From DATBLE01 sp963837265 (GTDB taxonomy: Bacteria; Actinomycetota; Thermoleophilia; Gaiellales; Gaiellaceae), in the NCBI GenBank assembly GCA_963837265.1, contig CAWIMQ010000011.1, forward strand, positions 62,001-126,000: a DNA stretch of 64,000 nt, read 5' to 3'. A program made the position numbers and the translations under genes. The notes under the pieces were generated by a model. That model did no database searches. It saw nothing but the letters and a program-made list of their open reading frames with translations, and was not told where the DNA came from. The first letter of the stretch is position 1. Each line of letters opens with the position of its first letter. This document shows, piece after piece, positions 47,274 through 55,102 of this stretch.

Positions 47274-48436
47274 GAGACGAAGGCGTCGCGACGGTCGCCG
47301 CCGCCGAGCGGCTGATCCGCCCCCACGGGGGGCATCTCGTCGACCGGCTCGGCGACCGCCCCGACGGCGCCGAGCGTCTCGAGACCCTCACGCTCACCTC
47401 GCGCGAGCTCTCCGATCTCGACCTGCTCGCCACCGGGGCGCTCTCGCCCCTCGAAGGCTTCATGGGGCGCGACGACTACGAGCGCGTCGTCGACGAGATG
47501 CGGCTCGCGAGCGGGCTCCCGTGGGCCCTGCCCGTGTGCCTGGCGGTCGACGCCGCGCCGCAGGGCGACCGTGTCGCCCTCGCCGACGAGTCCGGGCGCC
47601 TGGTCGCCGTGCTCGAGGTCGACGAGGTCTACCCGTACGACAGGGAGCGCGAGGCGGAGCGCTGCTTCCGCACCACCGACGCCGAGCATCCCGGCGTCGC
47701 CCGCCTGTACGCGCAGCATCCCCTCTACCTGTCCGGCCGTGTGACGGTCTTCGACCGCGTGCCGCCGGCGTTCGGCGAGTTGGCGATGGACCCGGCCGAG
47801 ACGCGGACGGCGTTCGCCGAGCGGGGCTGGAGGCGCGTCGTCGGCTTCCAGACCAGGAACCCGATCCACCGCGCGCACGAGTACCTGACGAAGGTCGCGC
47901 TCGAGACCGTGGACGGTCTGCTGATCCACCCGCTCGTCGGCGAGACCAAGTCCGACGACGTTCCCGCCGCGACCCGGGTCGCGTGCTACCGGATCCTCGT
48001 CGACAACTACTACCCCGCCGACCGCGTCGTCATGTCCGCGTTCCCTGCGGCGATGCGCTACGCGGGCCCCCGGGAGGCGATCTGGCACGCGATCTGCCGC
48101 AAGAACTACGGCTGCTCGCACTTCATCGTCGGGCGCGACCACGCCGGCGTCGGCAGCTACTACGGCACCTACGACGCGCAGCTGATCTTCGACGAGTTCG
48201 AGCCGCACGAGCTCGACGTCGAGCCGATGTTCTTCGAGCACTCCTTCTGGTGCAAGGTGTGCGGGTCGATGGCGAGCGCGAAGACCTGCCCGCACCCGGC
48301 CGACCAGCACGTCCACCTGTCCGGAACGAAGGTGAGAGAGCTGCTGGCCACCGGCCACAAGCCGCCGGCCGAGTTCAGCCGCCCCGAGGTCGCCGACGTT
48401 CTCATCGACTACTACGGCAGCGTCGCCGGTGGCTAG
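47270..48436 (+). CDS. sat: Sulfate adenylyltransferase (ATP sulfurylase)
   Basis: A 388-residue single-chain ATP sulfurylase that activates sulfate to APS. Active-site motifs: VGFQTRNPIHRAHEYL (QTRNP and HRAH), FIVGRDHAGVGSYYG and MRYAGPREAIWHA. A zinc-type cluster CKVCGSMASAKTCPH is present near the C terminus, as in dissimilatory-type and many bacterial Sat proteins. Its ATG overlaps the cysC stop (ATGA). It supplies APS to both the reductase and the kinase encoded upstream. Confidence 0.94.
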   Translation: MRDEGVATVAAAERLIRPHGGHLVDRLGDRPDGAERLETLTLTSRELSDLDLLATGALSPLEGFMGRDDYERVVDEMRLASGLPWALPVCLAVDAAPQGDRVALADESGRLVAVLEVDEVYPYDREREAERCFRTTDAEHPGVARLYAQHPLYLSGRVTVFDRVPPAFGELAMDPAETRTAFAERGWRRVVGFQTRNPIHRAHEYLTKVALETVDGLLIHPLVGETKSDDVPAATRVACYRILVDNYYPADRVVMSAFPAAMRYAGPREAIWHAICRKNYGCSHFIVGRDHAGVGSYYGTYDAQLIFDEFEPHELDVEPMFFEHSFWCKVCGSMASAKTCPHPADQHVHLSGTKVRELLATGHKPPAEFSRPEVADVLIDYYGSVAGG

Positions 48437-48460
48437 GAGATGCCGCCTCGCGGCCTTCTA

Positions 48461-48495
48461 GGTCACGGTTCCCGCCGGAGGCGGGAAGCGTGACC
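48461..48495. repeat. 16-3-16 palindrome covering the tauE start
   Basis: GGTCACGGTTCCCGCC - GGA - GGCGGGAAGCGTGACC, one mismatch in 16 pairs. It contains the Shine-Dalgarno GGAGG and the GTG start (48490) of the permease gene, so on RNA both would be sequestered. Confidence 0.7.
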
Positions 48496-49401
48496 TGGCA
48501 GTTCGTCCTCACCGGTCTCCTGATCGGCGTCCTGGTCGGGATGACCGGGATGGGCGGCGGCTCGCTGATGACGCCGATCCTGGTGATCGTCTTCGGGTTC
48601 AAGCCGACCCTGGCGGTGGGGACGGACATCTTCCACGGGGCGATCTTCAAGACGGTCGGCGCGATCCGGCACCGGCGCCTGGGTACCGTCCACGCCCAGC
48701 TCTCCGGTTGGATGCTGCTCGGCAGCGCGCCGATGTCGATCGCCGGAGTCGCGCTCGCCACGCACCTGAGGCACGTCTACGGGGACGGCGCCCAATCCGC
48801 GATGGGGTACGTCCTCGGCGGCGCGCTCCTGTTCGGCGCCACCGGGCTGGCCGCGAAGGGCCTGCTCAGGGCCAGGGTGATCGGCGAGGACGATCGCTTC
48901 GACATGGTCTGGCGCGACCGGTTCGCCGCGCTCGCGATCGGCCTCTTCGGCGGTTTCATCGTCGGGTTGACCTCTGTGGGCAGCGGGACGTTCTTCGGGC
49001 TGACGATGCTGTTCGTCTTCCCGCTGCGGGCGCACAAGGTCGTCGGCACCGACATCCTCCACGCGGCCGCCCTGCTCTACGTCGCCGGCTTCGGGCACAT
49101 CGTCGCGGGCAACGTCGACCTGCACGTGGTCGGCTGGCTCCTGATCGGATCGGTTCCCGGCATCCTCATCGGCAGCCACTACGCCGTCCGGCTGCCCGAG
49201 GAGGTGCTGCGACTGACGCTTGCCAACGTCCTGGCGCTGAGCGGGCTGAAGCTTCTCCAGCTTCCGAACCTGTACCTGGTCGTGGCGCTCGGGCTGTCGG
49301 TGGCCGCGATGGTCGCGATCCTCGTGCGCGAGCGGCGCCGGTGGCGGCGGCGGAGGCGTCTTGCCGGACAGCCGCCCGAGCCCGGGCGCGCCGTCGGCTG
49401 A
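48490..49401 (+). CDS. TauE/SafE-family sulfite/sulfonate permease
   Basis: A 303-residue membrane protein with about eight helices and the two-fold TauE/SafE repeat: TGMGGGSLMTPILVIVFG near the N terminus and TSVGSGTFFGLTMLFVFPL in the second half, each followed by a VGTDI block (VGTDIFHGAIFKT and VGTDILHAAALLY). The family exports sulfite, sulfoacetate or other organosulfur anions. Position directly after sat suggests sulfite or sulfonate handling. The start is GTG 48490, within a long palindrome that also contains GGAGG. Confidence 0.85.
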   Translation: MTWQFVLTGLLIGVLVGMTGMGGGSLMTPILVIVFGFKPTLAVGTDIFHGAIFKTVGAIRHRRLGTVHAQLSGWMLLGSAPMSIAGVALATHLRHVYGDGAQSAMGYVLGGALLFGATGLAAKGLLRARVIGEDDRFDMVWRDRFAALAIGLFGGFIVGLTSVGSGTFFGLTMLFVFPLRAHKVVGTDILHAAALLYVAGFGHIVAGNVDLHVVGWLLIGSVPGILIGSHYAVRLPEEVLRLTLANVLALSGLKLLQLPNLYLVVALGLSVAAMVAILVRERRRWRRRRRLAGQPPEPGRAVG

Positions 49402-49423
49402 GCACCGGGGAACGCCCGCTGCG

Positions 49424-49429
49424 TAGACT
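49424..49429 (+). promoter_or_regulatory. -10 box TAGACT upstream of the FlgD-like gene
   Basis: TAGACT, 9 bases, then a TTG (49439) opening a 25-codon Arg/Pro-rich frame that ends with TGA at 49514-49516, overlapping the GTGATG start of the next gene. It could be a leader frame; evidence is positional only. Confidence 0.35.
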
Positions 49430-49512
49430 CGCGGCGGCTTGCCTCGCCCGGTCTCGACCTTGCCCGCCGCCCGACCGTCGGGTCGACGGCGACGTCCCCG
49501 ACGGCGGGGCAG

Positions 49513-50532
49513 GTGATGAACGTCGAGGTCGCCCGCGCCGCCGCGGCGCCGGAGGAGTCCCGGGGCCAGCCGGGCGAGCGGAAGGAATCGAGGCGGCGCA
49601 TCGCGATCACGCTGCTCGTCCTCGCCGTCCTCGCCGGAAGCGCCGCCGCCTTCGCCGTCAGCGAGGGGCTCAAGGTCCAGAAGTCGGCGATTACGGGCAC
49701 CCACGTGGACAAGACGTTCTCGCCCGTCTGCGACTGTGCGACGGGCCGGGCGACGATTGCCTTTCGCCTCACCCGTCCCGAGCGGCTCTCGATCGGCGTC
49801 GTCGACTCCGACGGCCGGGTGGTGCGCTCGCTCGTCGAGAACGGCCTCTATGGCCGGGGTCGCCATCACTTCACCTGGAACGGCCGCGACGACGCAGGCG
49901 CGATCGTGCCGGAGGGGAGCTATCGCCCCCGGATCCACATCGGCGGGTCAGGTCGTACGCTCGTGCTTCCGAACCCGATTCGGGTCGACGTGACACGTCC
50001 TCGCGTCACGGCGTCGTCCGTGAGGCCGCCGTCCTTCTCGCCCGACGGCGACGGCCACGCCGACGTCGTCCGCGTCTCCTACCGGATCTCCGAGCACGCG
50101 CACGCGATCCTGTTCGTGAACGGCAAGCAGCGCGTGCTGACGCGCTTCCAGCCCGTGCGCGGCGAGGTCGTGTGGTACGGGAAGGTGGCAGGCAAGGCGC
50201 TGCCTCCGGGTCGCTACCGCCTCGCCCTGGGGGCCGTCGACCGGGCCGGCAACCGCTCCCGCCCCGTGAGGGCCGGCGCCGTCGTGCTGCGGTACGTGGC
50301 GCTCGAGCCGCGGGCGCAGACCGCCCGGCCGGGGCAGCGGGTCACGATCCGGGTCTCGACGGACGCGAGACGCGTCGGCTGGACGCTCTACCACGGCTCC
50401 AGCGCCGTCGCGCGGGGAACCGGGGGCCGCTCTCTGGTGCTCAGCGCCCCCGCGCGCCCCGGCCGCTACACGCTCGTCGTCAAGTCGGGCCGGCACCAGG
50501 CCCGCTCCGCCGTCGTCGTCCGCCGCAGCTGA
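49513..50532 (+). CDS. Membrane-anchored FlgD-like Ig-domain protein
   Basis: A 339-residue protein from GTG 49513 (ATG 49516 is equivalent). A basic N terminus and a single membrane helix (about 30-48) precede FlgD-type Ig modules: LIENG-like SLVENGLYGRGRHHFTWNGRDDAG (split as SLVENGLYGRG and RHHFTWNGRDDAG), PPSFSPDGDGHADVVRVSYRI and LPPGRYRLALGAVDRAGNRS. Such modules fold as extracellular beta-sandwiches. It is a surface-exposed protein without enzymatic residues. The following sulfotransferase begins at its stop codon. Confidence 0.7.
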   Translation: MMNVEVARAAAAPEESRGQPGERKESRRRIAITLLVLAVLAGSAAAFAVSEGLKVQKSAITGTHVDKTFSPVCDCATGRATIAFRLTRPERLSIGVVDSDGRVVRSLVENGLYGRGRHHFTWNGRDDAGAIVPEGSYRPRIHIGGSGRTLVLPNPIRVDVTRPRVTASSVRPPSFSPDGDGHADVVRVSYRISEHAHAILFVNGKQRVLTRFQPVRGEVVWYGKVAGKALPPGRYRLALGAVDRAGNRSRPVRAGAVVLRYVALEPRAQTARPGQRVTIRVSTDARRVGWTLYHGSSAVARGTGGRSLVLSAPARPGRYTLVVKSGRHQARSAVVVRRS

Positions 50533-51479
50533 CCGGGCATCCCCCCCTCTTCGTGCTCGGAGTGCGGCGCTCGGGGACCACGCTGCTCCGCGTGATGCTG
50601 GACGGCCACTCGCAGCTCGCGGTGCCGGACGAGTCGTACTTCGTGCCCCAGCTCGCCGACCGCCACCGCGGCCGGATCGGCGTCGAGGCGTTCGTAGACG
50701 ACCTGCGGCGCCTGCCCACCTTGCGCGAGTGGGACGTGCCCGTGGAGGAGGTGGAGCCCCGCCTGCGCGAGCGGATGCCGCTCGGGGAGGCGATCGCAGC
50801 CGTCTACGAGACGTACGCCGCCCGCCGGGGCAAGCCTCGTTGGGGCGACAAGACTCCCATGTACATGGAGCATCTCCGTCTGCTCGAGAGGCTCTTCCCC
50901 GACGCCCGCTTCGTGCACCTGATCCGGGACGGCCGCGACGCCGCGCTCTCGTTCCTGGCCATGCCGGACGGGATCGTGACGAGGACGTGGGCCCATCCCC
51001 GCTCGGCGGCCGCCTTCGCGTGCCAGTGGCGGTCCGAGGTGGCGGCGGCGACGCGGCTCGGCCGGCGGGTCGGAGCCGGCCGGTACCTCGAGGTCCGGTA
51101 CGAGCGGCTCGTCGCCGCGCCGGACGAGGAGCTGGGCCGGATCTGCGATCTCGCCGGGCTGGGGCTCGAGCCGGGGATGCTCGACTACGCCGGGCACGTG
51201 GACGTCTCGGCGAAGCCGCACCAGCAGAGCCTGACGAGGCCTCCGACGCCGGGCCTCCGGGACTGGAGGAGCCAGATGGCGCCCGCCGACGTCGCCGCGT
51301 TCGAGGCCGTCGCCGGCGACCTCCTGCGGGAGCTCGGCTACGAGGCGGCCGGCCGGACGACGCTCGGCGGCTCGGCGCGCCGGCTCACTTACGCTTCGCG
51401 GGCGGCTGCGTGGCGGTACGCGGGGGCTGCCGTGCGCCGGTCGCCGCTCTGGCGCCGGCGCCACCCGCCGGTTGCGTGA
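50529..51479 (+). CDS. Sulfotransferase family protein
   Basis: About 316 residues. The 5'-phosphosulfate-binding loop FVLGVRRSGTTLLRVML lies at the very start, and the 3'-phosphate-binding region FVHLIRDGRDAALSF follows; WGDKTPMYMEHLRLL is typical of bacterial and tyrosylprotein sulfotransferase-like proteins. They use PAPS, which the APS kinase at 46.6 kb can make. The start is uncertain: CTG 50529 (overlapping the FlgD-like stop) keeps a few residues before the loop, while GTG 50553 would begin within it. The 3' end overlaps the convergent PQQ-repeat gene by 95 bp. Confidence 0.82.
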   Translation: MTGHPPLFVLGVRRSGTTLLRVMLDGHSQLAVPDESYFVPQLADRHRGRIGVEAFVDDLRRLPTLREWDVPVEEVEPRLRERMPLGEAIAAVYETYAARRGKPRWGDKTPMYMEHLRLLERLFPDARFVHLIRDGRDAALSFLAMPDGIVTRTWAHPRSAAAFACQWRSEVAAATRLGRRVGAGRYLEVRYERLVAAPDEELGRICDLAGLGLEPGMLDYAGHVDVSAKPHQQSLTRPPTPGLRDWRSQMAPADVAAFEAVAGDLLRELGYEAAGRTTLGGSARRLTYASRAAAWRYAGAAVRRSPLWRRRHPPVA

Positions 51480-52758
51480 CCGTCTGCTCCGGGGGGCTGT
51501 ACCGGCCGCGGTAGGCGACGAGGATGCCGTTGAGCGAGAAGAAGTAGTGGCGGTCGGTGGCGATGCCGGGCGCGTACTTTCCGATCCCGACCCGCCAGAC
51601 GAGCTTGCCGTCGGAGAGCCGGACCGCGTAGGTCTTCTGCTCGAGCGTCGAGAAGAAGACGAGCTTGCCGACGACGAGCGCCGGGCCGAGGATGCGCCCG
51701 CCGACGTATCTCCGCCAGAGCTCGATCCCGGTGGCCGCGGCGTAGCAGTGGAGCGTCCCGGCGAAGTCGCCGACGAAGACCCGGCCGCCCGCGACCGCGG
51801 GCGTCGAGTACCCGGTCGTGTTCAGGTCGTGGGTCCAGAGCACGTCTCCGTTGGAGGCGCGCAGGGCGACGACCTTGCCGGAGCGCGAGATCGTGAACAG
51901 GCGCGGCCCGTCGGTGGACGGGCTCGCGTAGAAGCTCTCGTAGCGGGCGAAGTCGCGCTTGATGTAGCGGTCCCAGAGCTTGCGTCCGTTGCGGCGATCG
52001 AGGCAGAAGATCGAGCCCGCATAGGTCGTGATGCAGATCCGGTTCCTCCAGATGGACGGGCTCGAGTTGATCCGTCCGCCCGTGTCGTACGCCCAGCGGA
52101 TGTGGCCGGTCTTCACGTCCACCGCGAAGAGCCGTCCGTCCGTCACCCCGAAGTAGGCGACCCCGCCGATCGCTACCGGCGACGACTCGACGCGTGCCTT
52201 CGTCCGGATCTGCCAGAGGGTGCGACCGTTCTCGCGGTCGAGCGCCGTGACGGTGCCGTCCTTCGAGGTGACGATGAGGCGAGAGCCGGCGATGGCGGGC
52301 GTCGACGCCTTCGGCCCCGCGCCGCCTTTCGACCAGAGGATCTCGCCGGTGAGAGCGTCGATCGCGAAGGTCCGCCCACCGTAGGTGTTGACGTACAGGC
52401 GCCCGTCGCAGTAGCTGGGTGGGTACTCGATGTAGTCGTGCAGCCCCTTTGCCCAGACCGTGGTGGTCGGCTGCCCGAGGTTGATGTCCGTCCGGGCGAG
52501 CGTGCGCTGGGGGTTTCCCCCGAAGTTCAGCCAGCACGGCTTGTCGGCGGCGAGGACGACGCGCGGCCTGGCGGGTCGCTTCGGCTTCGGCTTGGGCTTG
52601 GGCTTCGGCTTCGCCGGCACGACCGAGACCCCCTTCAGCTCCGTGTCGATGTGCCCGCTGGGCCGCGTGGTCACGACGAGAAACCAGGCGGCGACGAGAC
52701 CGCCCGTGACGAGCACGACGGCGGCGACCCCGGCGGCGATCCAGGTCCTGCGCGACAA
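51385..52758 (-). CDS. Membrane-anchored PQQ-like beta-propeller protein
   Basis: A 457-residue protein from TTG 52758. One N-terminal membrane helix (about 7-28) and a Lys-Pro spacer (KPKPKPKPKPK, about 50-60) precede a beta-propeller with repeated GRTFAIDALTGEILWS-, GTVTALDRENGRTLWQ-, GRLFAVDVKTGHIRWAYD-type blades. These are PQQ-enzyme repeats, but no PQQ-ligand or dehydrogenase site is visible, so a scaffold or outer-envelope assembly role is more likely. The C terminus is Ala/Thr/Pro-rich. It is preceded on the same strand by the O-antigen ligase-like gene. Confidence 0.8.
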   Translation of the reverse strand: MSRRTWIAAGVAAVVLVTGGLVAAWFLVVTTRPSGHIDTELKGVSVVPAKPKPKPKPKPKRPARPRVVLAADKPCWLNFGGNPQRTLARTDINLGQPTTTVWAKGLHDYIEYPPSYCDGRLYVNTYGGRTFAIDALTGEILWSKGGAGPKASTPAIAGSRLIVTSKDGTVTALDRENGRTLWQIRTKARVESSPVAIGGVAYFGVTDGRLFAVDVKTGHIRWAYDTGGRINSSPSIWRNRICITTYAGSIFCLDRRNGRKLWDRYIKRDFARYESFYASPSTDGPRLFTISRSGKVVALRASNGDVLWTHDLNTTGYSTPAVAGGRVFVGDFAGTLHCYAAATGIELWRRYVGGRILGPALVVGKLVFFSTLEQKTYAVRLSDGKLVWRVGIGKYAPGIATDRHYFFSLNGILVAYRGRYSPPEQTVTQPAGGAGARAATGARQPPRTATQPPAKRK

Positions 52759-52820
52759 CGACCGCTACAGAGTGCCTTACGGGATCGCCGACCGGCGGGA
52801 GGTGCGACCGCGCGCGGAGC

Positions 52821-54350
52821 TCAGGCTCGCTGCTCCTCGGCCGGCGCCGCCCGGCCGAGGAGCCGGGCGACGCGGCCCGGGCTCCACCGAAACGGGCCCG
52901 TCGACTCGGGTGTCTCTTCGCGTACTCCTTCCGGGAGCGGGACGGCGAGGATCGCGGCTGCCACGGCGAGCACGCCCCAGGTGATCGGATCCTCGAAGAA
53001 GCCGCTGTAGAAGATCGAGTGGAGGAGGAGGACGAGGAACGCGGCCGCGAAGCCGAGGCCGGCGGCACGGTGCCGCCGCGAGACGAGCTGGAGGAGGCGC
53101 CCCGCGGCGCCGAGGAGCACCAGGTAGAGGACGACGCCGAGCGCGCCGAGCTCGGCGGCGACGGTCAGGGGAGTGGTGTGCGAGGCGTTCTTGGCGGCCC
53201 CGGACCTCGTCTTCGCCTCCTCCCGGCTCGCGAGCGGCTGCGAGCCGACGCCGACGCCGACGAGCGGGTGCTTGCTGATGACCGTGGTCGTGACCGCGAC
53301 GAGGCGCGACCGCCCGCTCGTCGCCTTGCGCAGCGAGTGGCCGTGGGCGGTCGTGGCGGCGATCGCGCCGCCGGCGAGGGCGGCGACCAGAGCGGCCGTG
53401 ACGACGATCCGGCGCGAGCGGTGGTCGCCGAGCACGAGGGTGATCGCGAGAGCGCTCACGAACAGGACGGCCATGCTCGACTGGGAGTAGGAGAAGTACA
53501 GCCCGGCGAAGAGGACGCCGCCGAGCCCTGCCGCGAGCAGGAGGCCGATGCGCCCCAGCCACAGCAGAACGAGCAGCACGGCGATCGCGAGGACGAGGTG
53601 ACGTCCGTAGATGCTCGGGTCCTTGAAGACAGCGGTCACCCGGAAGTAGGAGGTGTACGTGTTGGCCACACGCAGGTCCTGGGCGAAGAAGATCGTGCGC
53701 GTCCACTCCTGCCACAGTCCGATCCCGGCGAAGACGACCCCGAGCCCGACGATGATCACGGCGAGGGCCCTCGGCAGCCACCCCGCGACCGGCGAGCGAG
53801 CGACGACGCCGATCAGTGCGGCGAAGGGGAAGATGAAGAAGGCGAGCTCGATACTGCCCTGCTGGAGGTCACGCGCCCAGAGGAGCGACGACGCGTCGAG
53901 CGCGATGAAGGCGGCTGCGGGAATGGCGATCAGGCGGGGAATCGGAACGACGGGCTTCCCGGCGGCTCTCAGGAGCAGCGCGACCGACGCGGAGGCGAGC
54001 ACGCCGTAGAGCGGGATCAGGAGGAACGCGTGCTGGCTGCCGAGGTCGACGGGGAGCCGGAACGGGGCGGCGAGGAGCACGAGCGGCGGGACGAAGCCGG
54101 GCCACCGCGCGAGCGCGACACCGAGCCCGACGACCGCGAGGGCGACCACGGAGATCGCCGCGAGACGGACAGGAGAGTTCAGGTGCTCGAGATCGTTGCG
54201 GGGGACGAGCGCGACGGTCAGGCTCGCCTCGGCCGCCGCGAGCAGAGCGAACCCGGCGACGAGGGCGGGCCTGCCTCGCGTCGCGAGCGCGAGCGCGGAG
54301 CCGCACGCGCCGAGCAGCGCCGCAGTCTGGGCGAGGTCGCCGTGGGCCAT
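52821..54350 (-). CDS. O-antigen ligase-like membrane protein
   Basis: A 509-residue polytopic protein with about 11-12 helices and a large loop at about 215-235 and 330-395. The C-terminal half contains the Wzy_C (PF04932)-type motif ISKHPLVGVGVGSQPLASRE and HTTPLTVAAELGALGVVLY. The family joins polysaccharide to lipid carriers or polymerises repeat units at the periplasmic face. A TAGGCT box (54371-54366, minus strand) lies about 15 bases before the ATG. It sits between the PQQ-repeat and PIG-L genes. Confidence 0.8.
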   Translation of the reverse strand: MAHGDLAQTAALLGACGSALALATRGRPALVAGFALLAAAEASLTVALVPRNDLEHLNSPVRLAAISVVALAVVGLGVALARWPGFVPPLVLLAAPFRLPVDLGSQHAFLLIPLYGVLASASVALLLRAAGKPVVPIPRLIAIPAAAFIALDASSLLWARDLQQGSIELAFFIFPFAALIGVVARSPVAGWLPRALAVIIVGLGVVFAGIGLWQEWTRTIFFAQDLRVANTYTSYFRVTAVFKDPSIYGRHLVLAIAVLLVLLWLGRIGLLLAAGLGGVLFAGLYFSYSQSSMAVLFVSALAITLVLGDHRSRRIVVTAALVAALAGGAIAATTAHGHSLRKATSGRSRLVAVTTTVISKHPLVGVGVGSQPLASREEAKTRSGAAKNASHTTPLTVAAELGALGVVLYLVLLGAAGRLLQLVSRRHRAAGLGFAAAFLVLLLHSIFYSGFFEDPITWGVLAVAAAILAVPLPEGVREETPESTGPFRWSPGRVARLLGRAAPAEEQRA

Positions 54351-54422
54351 CGGACGGAGGGAAGAAGCCTATAGCGGCGGCCGCGCCGACCGACGAGAGG
54401 CGGCGGTGAGAGAATCCCCCGG

Positions 54423-55058
54423 GTGAAGGAGGGCTGGGAACGGGCGCTTGTGCTCGCGCCGCACACCGACGACGGCGAGTTCGGCTGCGGCGGGACGATG
54501 GCGCGCCTGGTCGAGGCCGGCGCAGACGTGCGTTACGTCGCCTTCTCGATCGCGACGAGGTCGCTGCCCGACGGCTTCGCGCCGGACACGCTGGCGCGTG
54601 AGGTGCGCCAGGCGACGGCCGAGCTGGGCATCCCTGACGCGAACCTGACGGTTCACGACTTCGACGTGCGAACGTTCCCGGAGCGCCGCCAGGACATCCT
54701 CGAGCTCCTGATCGCCCTCTGGGACGAGTGGCGGCCGGACGTCGTCTTCCAGCCGAGCCTGCACGACATCCACCAGGACCACCAGGTCGTGGCCGCCGAG
54801 GGCCTGCGGGCGTTCAAGCGGACGACGATCCTGGGCTACGAGATTCCCTGGAACAACTTCGACTTCGCCTACCAGTGGTACTCGGCTCTCGAGAAGAGCC
54901 ACGTCGAGCGCAAGGCGGCGGCGCTCGCCCGGTACGCCTCCCAGCAGCATCGCCGCTACGCCGACCCCGAGTACATCTGGAACGTCGCCCGCACGCACGG
55001 GATCAACGTGAACCGCGAGTACGCCGAGGTGTTCCAGGTCTACCGCGTGGTCGCCTGA
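54423..55058 (+). CDS. PIG-L/LmbE-family deacetylase
   Basis: A 211-residue zinc hydrolase. The metal motif PHTDDGEFGCGGTMARL (PHxDDxE) is near the N terminus and the second His motif LHDIHQDHQVVAAEG is in the middle. The family deacetylates GlcNAc-type substrates, including mycothiol and glycan precursors. It begins at GTG 54423 with a weak GAGAAT box 7 bases upstream. Its neighbours point to surface-glycan modification rather than mycothiol synthesis. Confidence 0.88.
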   Translation: MKEGWERALVLAPHTDDGEFGCGGTMARLVEAGADVRYVAFSIATRSLPDGFAPDTLAREVRQATAELGIPDANLTVHDFDVRTFPERRQDILELLIALWDEWRPDVVFQPSLHDIHQDHQVVAAEGLRAFKRTTILGYEIPWNNFDFAYQWYSALEKSHVERKAAALARYASQQHRRYADPEYIWNVARTHGINVNREYAEVFQVYRVVA

Positions 55059-55089
55059 TCATCCCGGCGCCCGAAGGAACGGACCCTGA

Positions 55090-55095
55090 TACGGT
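55090..55095 (+). promoter_or_regulatory. Leaderless -10 box TACGGT
   Basis: TACGGT, 7 bases, then GTG 55103 of the arylsulfotransferase gene. Confidence 0.4.
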
Positions 55096-55102
55096 TCCGG
55101 CC

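Noticed and set aside
49439..49516. 25-codon Arg/Pro-rich frame upstream of the FlgD-like gene
   Set aside because: Position after a -10 box and overlap with the next start are suggestive, but Arg/Pro-rich frames are common by chance at this GC content, so it is not listed as a gene.
52570..52620. Tandem repeat encoding Lys-Pro dipeptides
   Set aside because: A low-complexity spacer typical of membrane-anchored propellers; not a CRISPR or regulatory repeat.
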